A stretch of DNA of 64,000 nt from Candidatus Dormiibacterota bacterium (GTDB lineage Bacteria; Chloroflexota; Dormibacteria; Dormibacterales; Dormibacteraceae): positions 229,695 through 293,694 of the forward strand of contig PLJM01000011.1 of the NCBI GenBank assembly GCA_003139695.1. Reading direction: 5' to 3'. The notes under the pieces were generated by a model. That model saw nothing but the letters and a program-made list of their open reading frames with translations, made no database searches and had not been told where the DNA came from. Positions 33,790-40,442 of the stretch are shown one piece after another; the first letter of the stretch is position 1, and the number at the start of each line of letters is the position of its first letter. The position numbers and the translations under genes were made by a program.

Positions 33790-34389
33790 TTACGGTGCCA
33801 GCCGCTCTGACCGCCAAACTCCGGCCGGCAGGCGAACGTAACGGAGCCTGTCGTGGAGCCGGTCGGCGCGGTTCTCCCAGAACTCGATCCACGCAGGTCG
33901 CAGCGCATACCCGCCCCAATCAGCCGGGATCGGCACGGCGGCCGGATATCTCCTGTCCAGGTCGGCCACGGCCTTCGCGAGGACTCCGCGCGAAGCCACC
34001 ACGCGGCTCTGCCGGGAGGCCAGCGCGGACAGCTGTGCGCCACGCGGGCGGCTGTGGAAGTAGTCGAGCGACGCCGCGCGGCTGATGCGCCGGACAGTGC
34101 CTGAAACCCTGACCTGGTGCCGGGTGACCGACCAGTAGAAGACGAGCGCCGCCTTCCGATTCGCCACGAGGTCGCGGCCCTTGCGGCTCTCGTAGTTGGA
34201 GTAAAAGAGGAACGAGCCATCTTCGATCCCTTTGAACAGCACCATGCGTGCCGACGGAGTGCACCGGGGGCCCGCCGTCGCGAGCGTCATCGCGTCGGGT
34301 TGTAGGGCGCCAGCACGCTCGGCCTCCTCGTACCAGCGGCGGAACAGCACGATCGGTTCGGAGGGGGCGCGCGATTCGATCAGCGGCAT
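33790..34389 (-). CDS. pdxH: Pyridoxamine 5'-phosphate oxidase
   Basis: FMN enzyme forming pyridoxal 5'-phosphate. A 199-aa protein with MTLATAGPRCTPSARMVLFK, FYSNYESRKGRDLVAN, ALVFYWSVTRHQVRVSGTV, SRPRGAQLSALASRQS and a C-terminal WEFR-like stretch (IEFWENRADRLHDRLRY). All PdxH blocks are present. It lies 17 bases before alaS and 6 bases after the sigma gene stop. Confidence 0.94.
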   Translation of the reverse strand: MPLIESRAPSEPIVLFRRWYEEAERAGALQPDAMTLATAGPRCTPSARMVLFKGIEDGSFLFYSNYESRKGRDLVANRKAALVFYWSVTRHQVRVSGTVRRISRAASLDYFHSRPRGAQLSALASRQSRVVASRGVLAKAVADLDRRYPAAVPIPADWGGYALRPAWIEFWENRADRLHDRLRYVRLPAGVWRSERLAP

Positions 34390-34395
34390 GCGGCT

Positions 34396-35175
34396 CTAGG
34401 AAGCCTCTTGGGGCACGTACTTCCGCAGCTGCTCCAATGCGGCACGCTGCAGGCGCGACACATGCATCTGGCTGATCCCCAGCCGCCGCGCAATCTCCGA
34501 TTGCGACATCTGCTCGTAGAAGCGCATCGCCATGATCGCCCGCTCGCGAGGCGTGAGGTGCACCATCGCGCGGTCGAGCAGGTCTCGCATCTCGACTCGG
34601 TCGAGCTCGGGATCCGCGGTCCCGATCTGCTCGGCGATGGCACGTCCCTCCTGGCCGTCCGCCGATCCGATGGGCTGATCGAGCGAAAGGGGCATATAGG
34701 CGGGGCCGATCTCCATCGCCTCCGTCACGTCTTCGGGTTTGACGCCGAGACGCTCGGCCAGCTCCGACACCGTCGGTTCGCGACCCAGCTGATTCTTCAT
34801 CTCTTCGTTTACGCGCACCACCGATTGATGTAGCTCCTGAAGGCGCCGAGGGAAGCGGATCGCGGTCCCCTTGTCGCGAAAGTGGCGCTTGATCTCGCCC
34901 GCCACCGTCAGGGTCGCAAAGGTGGTGAATTCGAAGCCGAGGTCGGGATCGAAGCGCTCGATGGCTTTGATCAGCCCGAGGTAGCCGACCTGGACGATGT
35001 CATCCAGCGGCTCGCCGCGATTCTGGAACTTGCGCGCGAGGAAGTACACGAAGTCGTGATACGCATCGACCAGCTGAGCGCGGATGCGGTCGCGCTCCGC
35101 GGGGTCCGTCGTCTCCTTGTAGCGACGATGAAGGGCCCGCAGCTCCTCACGAGAAGGTCGAGGCTTCGAAGACAC
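34396..35175 (-). CDS. SigB/SigF-type alternative sigma factor
   Basis: A sigma-70 family factor of 259 aa: region 2 (LARKFQNRGEPLDDIVQVGYLGLIKAIERFD, FTTFATLTVAGEIKRHFRDK), region 3 (LGREPTVSELAERLGV) and region 4 (HLTPRERAIMAMRFYEQMSQ, EIARRLGISQMHVSRLQR). This is the pattern of group 3 general-stress or sporulation sigma factors. GTG at 35175 is preferred over GTG at 35226, because the latter lies inside a SigB-type promoter (35223-35248) and the sequence between is AT-rich and not conserved. An RsbW-like gene sits upstream. Confidence 0.93.
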   Translation of the reverse strand: MSSKPRPSREELRALHRRYKETTDPAERDRIRAQLVDAYHDFVYFLARKFQNRGEPLDDIVQVGYLGLIKAIERFDPDLGFEFTTFATLTVAGEIKRHFRDKGTAIRFPRRLQELHQSVVRVNEEMKNQLGREPTVSELAERLGVKPEDVTEAMEIGPAYMPLSLDQPIGSADGQEGRAIAEQIGTADPELDRVEMRDLLDRAMVHLTPRERAIMAMRFYEQMSQSEIARRLGISQMHVSRLQRAALEQLRKYVPQEAS

Positions 35176-35222
35176 TATTAAGTAATTAACACGTGGTCGT
35201 AAGGCCGAATTCACTTCGGCCG

Positions 35223-35248
35223 TCACCCAAGCGTTGCAGTTTCAAAAC
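35223..35248 (-). promoter_or_regulatory. Candidate SigB/SigF-type promoter of the sigma gene
   Basis: On the minus strand GTTTTG, a 14-base spacer and GGGTGA resemble the SigB consensus GTTTAA-N14-GGGTAT. Transcription would start near 35215, about 40 bases before the GTG at 35175, consistent with autoregulation. Confidence 0.5.
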
Positions 35249-35285
35249 GCCTCCCAGCGTTGCGTGGAACCGGTGGGGGTCCCGT

Positions 35286-35305
35286 GGGGGAGGCCTGCCT
35301 CCCCC
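35286..35305. terminator. GC-rich hairpin after the RsbW-like gene
   Basis: GGGGGAGGC-CT-GCCTCCCCC is a perfect 9-bp inverted repeat three bases past the stop of the RsbW-like gene. No T-tract follows, so it could weaken or stop transcription into the sigma gene, which has its own candidate promoter, or stabilise the upstream mRNA. Confidence 0.45.
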
Positions 35306-35308
35306 GCG

Positions 35309-35728
35309 CTATGCGATGTACTTGACCATCCGGAAGCGGACGTGCCCCGTCCGGGGCTCGACGAGAGGGCGGAAGTCGTCGACAAAGCAGCGGATCATCT
35401 CGTAGGCGAGCCTCTGCAGCTCCGCGTCCGCCTCAGGGTGCACACGCGGGGCCGGCAGCACCTCGCCCGCTGTGGGGACGAGGTCCACGTCCACGACCAG
35501 GGCGCGATTGGTTGCGAAGTAGGTCAGCTTGAGGTCGGCATGGCCGTCGAGGTCGTTGGCAGCCTCGATGGCGCTGTCGCAGGCCTGGGTCAGCGCGATC
35601 GTGAGCTCGTCGAGGTCGACGAGGCTGAGCCCCAACTGGCTGCCCAACGTCGTGGCGACCCGCTTGGCGACGGGTATGAAGTCCGACGACGCGGGAATCT
35701 TGAGCTCAGCTAGATCGCGCTTGGCCAT
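35309..35728 (-). CDS. RsbW-like anti-sigma factor/ATPase
   Basis: A 139-aa protein with a GHKL-type fold like RsbW/SpoIIAB: IPASSDFIPVAKRVATTLGSQ at the N-terminus and LDELTIALTQACDSAIEAAN near 40, corresponding to the N-box helix. The glycine-rich G boxes are weak, so ATP binding is uncertain. Position directly before a SigB-type factor supports an anti-sigma role. No RsbV-like antagonist is seen. It starts directly after the YtxH stop. Confidence 0.78.
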   Translation of the reverse strand: MAKRDLAELKIPASSDFIPVAKRVATTLGSQLGLSLVDLDELTIALTQACDSAIEAANDLDGHADLKLTYFATNRALVVDVDLVPTAGEVLPAPRVHPEADAELQRLAYEMIRCFVDDFRPLVEPRTGHVRFRMVKYIA

Positions 35729-36091
35729 TTAGGCGTTGGAACCTTTCTTGGAGTCATCACCGTTGATCGTCGCGTCGATCTTGCGGGCGGCGGCGGCTTC
35801 CAGCTCCTCGCGGCGACGCTTTGCGGCCGCCACGCCATCCTGGATCGCCTTGCCGACCGGGTTGCCAGGGTCCGTCACCGCCACGCGGGCGCGCTGTGCG
35901 GCCTGCTTCGCCCTCTGGGCCGGCTCGCTGGTGCTGAGCTCGATGGTCTTGCTCCGGATGCTGTCCACCTGGCCCCGCCCGGGACCGGACGCAATGTAGG
36001 CACCGACAGCCAGTCCGACGATTCCGCCGAGGATGAACCATCCGAAGCCGCCGCCACCGCCGCTCCCACCGCTGCTCTTCTCATCCGACAT
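35729..36091 (-). CDS. YtxH-like membrane protein
   Basis: A 120-aa protein with a glycine/serine-rich start, one transmembrane helix (GWFILGGIVGLAVGAYIA near 17-34) and an Ala/Lys/Arg-rich helical tail (AQRAKQAAQRARVAV, AAAKRRREELEAAAARK), matching the YtxH family. In Bacillus ytxG-ytxH belongs to the SigB general-stress regulon. A strong AGGAGG lies 7 bases before the ATG. Confidence 0.8.
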   Translation of the reverse strand: MSDEKSSGGSGGGGGFGWFILGGIVGLAVGAYIASGPGRGQVDSIRSKTIELSTSEPAQRAKQAAQRARVAVTDPGNPVGKAIQDGVAAAKRRREELEAAAARKIDATINGDDSKKGSNA

Positions 36092-36094
36092 TGC

Positions 36095-36400
36095 CTAACC
36101 TCCTAAAACAGTCCGAACAAGGCTTTGGCCCGCCACCCTGACGCCATGCGCCGCAGCTTTGATGCCGTGCCCAACCGAAGATGCCCCACTTCCCGCCGCG
36201 CGCAGCCCGACATTCACACCAGCAGTGATGTCGTTCACGTTGCCGATCGTCTGTCGCACCTCGGGCAGGGTCTCCTTCAACTCGTCGTTGGTCGTGTCGA
36301 GCAGCTCTTCAACGGCGCCCAGGGTCCCGCGCAACCGAAAAAGCACGGCTGCCAGGGCCAGCGCCACCACGAGGGCGGCGACCCCAAACGCAAGCCACAT
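36095..36400 (-). CDS. DUF948 (YtxG-like) membrane protein
   Basis: A 101-aa protein with one N-terminal helix (MWLAFGVAALVVALALAAVL) and a coiled part (LGAVEELLDTTNDELKETLPEVRQTIGNV) typical of DUF948. ATG at 36400 is preferred over TTG at 36412 because a SigB-type -10 ends at 36420, leaving a leader of about 10 bases. With the YtxH gene it forms the first part of a ytxG-ytxH-rsbW-sigma operon. Confidence 0.8.
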   Translation of the reverse strand: MWLAFGVAALVVALALAAVLFRLRGTLGAVEELLDTTNDELKETLPEVRQTIGNVNDITAGVNVGLRAAGSGASSVGHGIKAAAHGVRVAGQSLVRTVLGG

Positions 36401-36419
36401 GAAGTTCTGCAACTGGTGA

Positions 36420-36445
36420 ATACCCCCTTACCGGAGTCGGCAAAC
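36420..36445 (-). promoter_or_regulatory. SigB/SigF-type promoter of the ytxG-ytxH-rsbW operon
   Basis: On the minus strand GTTTGC, a 14-base spacer and GGGTAT match the Bacillus SigB promoter consensus (GTTTAA-N14-GGGTAT) at 10 of 12 positions, with a perfect -10. It lies 19 bases before the DUF948 ATG. Confidence 0.7.
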
Positions 36446-36458
36446 GACCTGACCAATA

Positions 36459-36782
36459 CTAAATGTCAGGTGGAGGCTTCGGTTCGTTGGCGTCTTTGGG
36501 TTCCTTCGGCTCCCGGCTCGGGCGTGGCACGAAACGGGCGAGCGGCTGGAGAAGCAGCGCAAAAGGGATGGCGGGCGCCATGTTCGCCTGGCCGAGGCGA
36601 AACGAAGGCAGCCCGATGAAATCCCAGAGCTGACCGAGCGCGAAGCCGGCCGCGGTGACGACGAGGATCGGAACATAAGCGCGGCGCCGATAGGGCAGCA
36701 GCGCGTAGAAGACCAGCGAGAAGATCAGGGCCGCGAGGACCGCCACGATGACGCCCGGCGGGATGAAACGCAAGAGCGGCAT
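36459..36782 (-). CDS. Small membrane protein of unknown function
   Basis: A 107-aa protein with two predicted transmembrane helices (GVIVAVLAALIFSLVFYALL near 10-29 and YVPILVVTAAGFALGQLWDF near 36-55), a short loop, and a charged Pro/Lys/Glu tail (PSREPKEPKDANEPKPPP). I recognise no family. It lies just upstream of the SigB-type promoter on the same strand, so it is not part of that transcript unless there is read-through. Confidence 0.65.
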   Translation of the reverse strand: MPLLRFIPPGVIVAVLAALIFSLVFYALLPYRRRAYVPILVVTAAGFALGQLWDFIGLPSFRLGQANMAPAIPFALLLQPLARFVPRPSREPKEPKDANEPKPPPDI

Positions 36783-36992
36783 TTAAAGGGCGCCCTGCGG
36801 GCGACAGGACCAAAGTGCTCCCTCCGGGCCACGGGGGTGGGTTGTCCTGAGCGAGCTCAGGTGGGTCCCCTGCCTTGGCTCTCCAAGTCCCGTCAAGCGG
36901 GCTTTTGGTCGGCGACCGGACTCCGAGGTCCCTAAATGCTGTCTATTGGGCAACGCGCACATCGCCCGCAACCCATCGGGAGCCACCCAATA
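36783..36992. other. Intergenic region after aspS with several hairpins
   Basis: No gene is seen in these 210 bases. They hold an ATTGGG...CCCAAT inverted repeat near 36943-36991, an AAG(T)CCCG-TCAAG-CGGGCTT hairpin near 36888 followed on the plus strand by TTTT, CTTGG-CTCT-CCAAG, and a perfect CCTGAGC-GA-GCTCAGG. This could be the aspS end plus a small structured RNA, but no known RNA family is recognisable. Confidence 0.4.
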
Positions 36993-38753
36993 TTACGTGG
37001 ACGGGTTAGGGGGTGGCACGACTCGAATGCGAAGCTCTTCGAGCTGCGCGGGGTCAACCCCCGATGGCGCACCAAGCATCAGGTCCGACATCGATTGCGT
37101 CTTGGGGAAAGCGATGACATCGCGGATGTTGTCGGTGCCGCCGAGCATCATCACGATGCGGTCGATACCCGGCGCGATGCCCCCATGGGGCGGCACGCCA
37201 TATGTGAAGGCACGCAGCAGAGTTCCGAACCGATCGCGGATCGTCTCGAGCGGCATCCCCAGGAGCTGGAACACCCTCTCCTGCATCGTCGGGTCGTAGA
37301 TGCGAAGGCTTCCACCTCCGAGCTCATAACCGTTAAGGACGATGTCGTAGGCATGCGCGCGAACGTCGTACGGCCTGTCCTCGACAAATGACATGTCGTC
37401 CTCGAAGGGCCGCGTGAACGGATGGTGCGCGTAGGTCAGCTTGCCCGCGTCGTCCTCATCAAATAGATAGGTCGGGTTGATCCACAGGAACTTCCACTCG
37501 TCCTCTCTGATCAGGTGGCGGCGCCGCGCCACCTCCTGGCGGATCAGACCCATCACCGTCTCGGCCTTGCGCCTGCGATCGGCGACCAGGAGCACCAGGT
37601 CGTCGTCGCCTGCGCCGGTCGCACTCATGATTCCCGCCAGCTCCTCCGCAGACAGAAACTTGTCGATCGAGCTGCCGGGCAGCCACGCGAGGCCCTTGCC
37701 CCCTGCGCCCTTGGCCACGGTCACGAGCTCGTCCAGGTCGCGGCGGGCCAGGTCGCGGCCGCCAGGCACCCGCATCCCACGGACGACGCCACCGGCGTCG
37801 AGCGCGCTGCGGAAGATCTGCGCCTTCGTGCCGGCGAGGACCGATCCCACGTCGGCGATCTCGAGGTCGTAACGAAGGTCGGGCTTGTCGGTCCCGAACC
37901 TGAGCAGCGATTCCTTTATATCCATGCGCTCGAAGGGAGTCTTCAGCTCGACGCCGAGAACCTCGCGCCAGAGCTCGCTGAACAATCCCTCGATCAGGCT
38001 GAAGACGTCTTCCTCGTCGCAGAACGACATCTCGACATCGAGCTGCGTGAACTCTGGCTGTCGATCGGCCCGCAGGTTCTCGTCACGAAAGCAGCGCGCG
38101 ATCTGGTAGTAACGCTGGACTCCGGAAACCATCAGCAGCTGCTTCAGCATCTGCGGAGCTTGAGGCAGGGCGTAGAAGGATCCAGGGTGCAGGCGCGATG
38201 GAACCAGGAAGTCGCGCGCGCCCGACGGTGAGCTGCGGGTGAGAATCGGCGTCTCGACCTCGATGAACTCCTCCCGGTCCATGTAGTCGCGGATGAGCTT
38301 GTTGACGCGGCTCCGCAGCTCCAGCATCCTCGTCATTCGCGGCCGGCGCAGGTCGAGATATCGATGTTCCAGGCGCGTCTTCTCGTCAGGCTCCTCCTGA
38401 TCCTCGATCGGGAATGGAGTCGTCTCCGACTTGTTGATGACCTCGAGCTCCGAGGCGGTCACCTCGACCTCACCGGTCGCCATGCGCGGATTCTCGGAAC
38501 CTGCCGGCCGCCGTCCGACCACGCCCTTGACGCGCACCACATACTCGGCTCGCAGCTCGGATGCGGCGGCGTGGGCCTCGGGCGCCTTCGTCGGATTAAA
38601 GACCACCTGCACCGCACCCCAGCGGTCGCGCAGATCGATGAAGATCAGGCCGCCGTGGTCGCGCCGGCGCGCGACCCATCCGTAGAGATCAACCTCTAAA
38701 CGATCGTCCGAGGCGCCTAGCGAGCCGCAGTGCGGAGATCTGAAACCGCTCAA
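36993..38753 (-). CDS. aspS: Aspartate-tRNA ligase (probably non-discriminating)
   Basis: Class IIb synthetase of bacterial type, 586 aa: OB-fold (GWVARRRDHGGLIFIDLRDR), class II motif 2 (CFRDENLRADRQPEFTQLD), the GAD insertion (LAGTKAQIFRSALDAGGVV) and motif 3 (GIAPGIDRIVMMLGG). The RRDHGG stretch has the histidine found in non-discriminating AspRS, which also makes Asp-tRNA-Asn for GatCAB. TTG at 38753 shares TTGA with hisS; an earlier GTG at 38780 would run deeper into hisS. Confidence 0.95.
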   Translation of the reverse strand: MSGFRSPHCGSLGASDDRLEVDLYGWVARRRDHGGLIFIDLRDRWGAVQVVFNPTKAPEAHAAASELRAEYVVRVKGVVGRRPAGSENPRMATGEVEVTASELEVINKSETTPFPIEDQEEPDEKTRLEHRYLDLRRPRMTRMLELRSRVNKLIRDYMDREEFIEVETPILTRSSPSGARDFLVPSRLHPGSFYALPQAPQMLKQLLMVSGVQRYYQIARCFRDENLRADRQPEFTQLDVEMSFCDEEDVFSLIEGLFSELWREVLGVELKTPFERMDIKESLLRFGTDKPDLRYDLEIADVGSVLAGTKAQIFRSALDAGGVVRGMRVPGGRDLARRDLDELVTVAKGAGGKGLAWLPGSSIDKFLSAEELAGIMSATGAGDDDLVLLVADRRRKAETVMGLIRQEVARRRHLIREDEWKFLWINPTYLFDEDDAGKLTYAHHPFTRPFEDDMSFVEDRPYDVRAHAYDIVLNGYELGGGSLRIYDPTMQERVFQLLGMPLETIRDRFGTLLRAFTYGVPPHGGIAPGIDRIVMMLGGTDNIRDVIAFPKTQSMSDLMLGAPSGVDPAQLEELRIRVVPPPNPST

Positions 38754-40006
38754 GCCAGGCTCTCCGCAAGTTGCTTCCACGGAACCTCCACCTGCGCACC
38801 ACTCGCCATGTCCTTCAGCTGCGCGACGTGGTGTTGCGCCTCCGACTCGCCGAGGAGGACCACCCAGCGCGCGCCCAGCTTGTTGGCCGATCGCATTTTG
38901 GCGCGCAGGCTCTTTGGCTCATAGTCAACGGCGACCGTGCGCGCGGCTCGACACAGCCTCGCCACCTCCGCGGCCTCTACCTCCAGGCCCGGATCCGCCA
39001 GGACCACCACCTCGGCCGGGGGTTCCGGGATCACCTCCGCCCCACTCGCGGCGACCACCTCGGTGACCCGGTCGAGACCGCCCGCAAATCCCACACCCGG
39101 GGTCGACCGCCAGCCCTCCGCCTCAGCAAGGCCGTCGTATCGCCCACCCGCGACCAGCGCGTCCTGCTGGCCAGACGCGCCGCCTGGGTAGAACTCGAAG
39201 ACTGTGCGCGTGTAGTAATCGAGGCCCCGCACCAGGTATGGGTTCAACCGGTACTCGATGCCCGCCGCGTCGAGTACCCGCCTCACCAGCACCCACGCCG
39301 CAGCGCACTCGTCGCAAAGGTGGTCGGTGATGCGGGGCGCTTTGGGCTTGAAGGGCTGGCACTGCGGCACCTTGCAATCGAGCAGGCGCAACGGGCTCGT
39401 CTCGAGGCGGCGCTGGCAGTCGCCGTGCAGCTTGTCCTTCAACGGCCGGTAGTACTCCCGCAGCAGATCGAGGTATGCGGGCCGGCATTTGTGGTCGCCG
39501 ATCGTGTTCAGCTCCAGCGCCACATCGCGGAGGCCGACCTCGCGCAGCCACGTGGCGGCGAGCTCGATGATCTCCGCGTCCACTGCCGGGCTGTCGGCGC
39601 CGATCGCCTCGATATCGAACTGAAAAAACTGGCGGTACCGGCCCTTCTGCGGGCGGTCGTACCGGAACATCGGCCCGATGAGAAACAGTCGTGCAGGTTG
39701 CGGGCCCTGGTTGAGATGACCCTCGAAGTAGGCGCGCACGATCCCTGCCGTCGCCTCTGGCCGCAGCGCCAGGTTGCGCCCGCCACGATCCTCGAAGCGA
39801 TACAGCTCTTTCGCGACCGCGTCCGTCTCGGTGCCGACCCGCTCGATGAGGTCGGTGTGCTCGAGGATCGGAGTAACCATCTCCTGGTATCCAAAGCTCC
39901 TCGCGACCCTTGCGGCGGCCCTCTCGACGGTGCGCCAGAGAGCCCGCTCCGCGGGCATGAGGTCCCGCATTCCGCGGACCGCTTTGATGGGTTCTGTGCG
40001 AGGCAT
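38750..40006 (-). CDS. hisS: Histidine-tRNA ligase
   Basis: Class IIa synthetase, 418 aa: AVRGMRDLMPAE at the start, motif 2 region (LIGPMFRYDRPQKGRYRQFFQFD), the histidine-specific LVRGLDYYTRTVFEFY and GRYDGL, and a C-terminal anticodon domain. A TACAAT box 10 bases before the ATG suggests a leaderless transcript for hisS-aspS. Confidence 0.97.
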   Translation of the reverse strand: MPRTEPIKAVRGMRDLMPAERALWRTVERAAARVARSFGYQEMVTPILEHTDLIERVGTETDAVAKELYRFEDRGGRNLALRPEATAGIVRAYFEGHLNQGPQPARLFLIGPMFRYDRPQKGRYRQFFQFDIEAIGADSPAVDAEIIELAATWLREVGLRDVALELNTIGDHKCRPAYLDLLREYYRPLKDKLHGDCQRRLETSPLRLLDCKVPQCQPFKPKAPRITDHLCDECAAAWVLVRRVLDAAGIEYRLNPYLVRGLDYYTRTVFEFYPGGASGQQDALVAGGRYDGLAEAEGWRSTPGVGFAGGLDRVTEVVAASGAEVIPEPPAEVVVLADPGLEVEAAEVARLCRAARTVAVDYEPKSLRAKMRSANKLGARWVVLLGESEAQHHVAQLKDMASGAQVEVPWKQLAESLA

Positions 40007-40016
40007 TGGAGTGACG

Positions 40017-40022
40017 ATTGTA
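40017..40022 (-). promoter_or_regulatory. Candidate -10 box for hisS
   Basis: TACAAT on the minus strand, 10 bases before the hisS ATG, in the divergent region with the plus-strand membrane protein gene. No clear -35 box. Confidence 0.45.
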
Positions 40023-40069
40023 AGAAGCTGAGATCGATGGGGCCTGCGCGCCGGTTACTATCTGCCCGA

Positions 40070-40114
40070 ATGCGACCGCAGATGAACCGCGCCGAGGTCA
40101 CTCAAAGGCTGTGA
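40070..40114 (+). CDS. Possible 14-codon leader peptide
   Basis: ATG at 40070 opens MRPQMNRAEVTQRL and stops with TGA sharing GTGA with the start of the next gene. A TACTAT box at 40056-40061 lies 8 bases before the ATG, the same geometry as other leaderless starts here. The peptide could couple translation of the downstream membrane protein. Without comparative data this remains a suggestion. Confidence 0.3.
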   Translation: MRPQMNRAEVTQRL

Positions 40115-40434
40115 CCATCGCCCTCATTCAGCTCATCACCCTCATCTTCGCCGGCCTCGCGCTTCTGGTCGGCGCTTATCTATTGATAATCGGCCGGCGG
40201 CCGTGGCGCGCAGACGAGGAAACGCACGTCGCGCCTCGAGTCCGATTGCTCGGCCTGAGCTACATTCTCGTGTTCGGCTCGGCGATGGTCCAGATCATCC
40301 TGCAGCCACGCGGCCTGAACGCCGAGATACTCGGCGGGCTGATGGTGCTCGGCGGCCTCATCGTCATCGTCGTCGTCTTCCTCGAGGCACGAGCGTCGCG
40401 CCGCTCGATCGCCAGGGGCCGGCTGGGCGACTAG
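40111..40434 (+). CDS. Small three-helix membrane protein, unknown
   Basis: A 107-aa protein with hydrophobic segments near residues 3-27 (IALIQLITLIFAGLALLVGA), 46-62 (LLGLSYILVFGSAMVQII) and 72-91 (ILGGLMVLGGLIVIVVVFLE), ending in a basic tail (ARASRRSIARGRL). I recognise no family. The start is GTG at 40111. It converges on the hybrid kinase gene with an 8-base gap. Confidence 0.65.
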   Translation: MTIALIQLITLIFAGLALLVGAYLLIIGRRPWRADEETHVAPRVRLLGLSYILVFGSAMVQIILQPRGLNAEILGGLMVLGGLIVIVVVFLEARASRRSIARGRLGD

Positions 40435-40442
40435 CCCTCCGC

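Noticed and set aside
36783-36992. SRP RNA, 6S RNA or T-box in the gap after aspS
   Set aside because: The hairpins lack the conserved SRP domain IV loop and the T-box sequence, and no synthetase gene lies in the right place for a T-box.
38771-40114. A 447-codon plus-strand frame opposite hisS
   Set aside because: Antisense to all HisRS motifs. Only its last 14 codons (40070-40114), with their own -10 box, are kept as a possible leader peptide.
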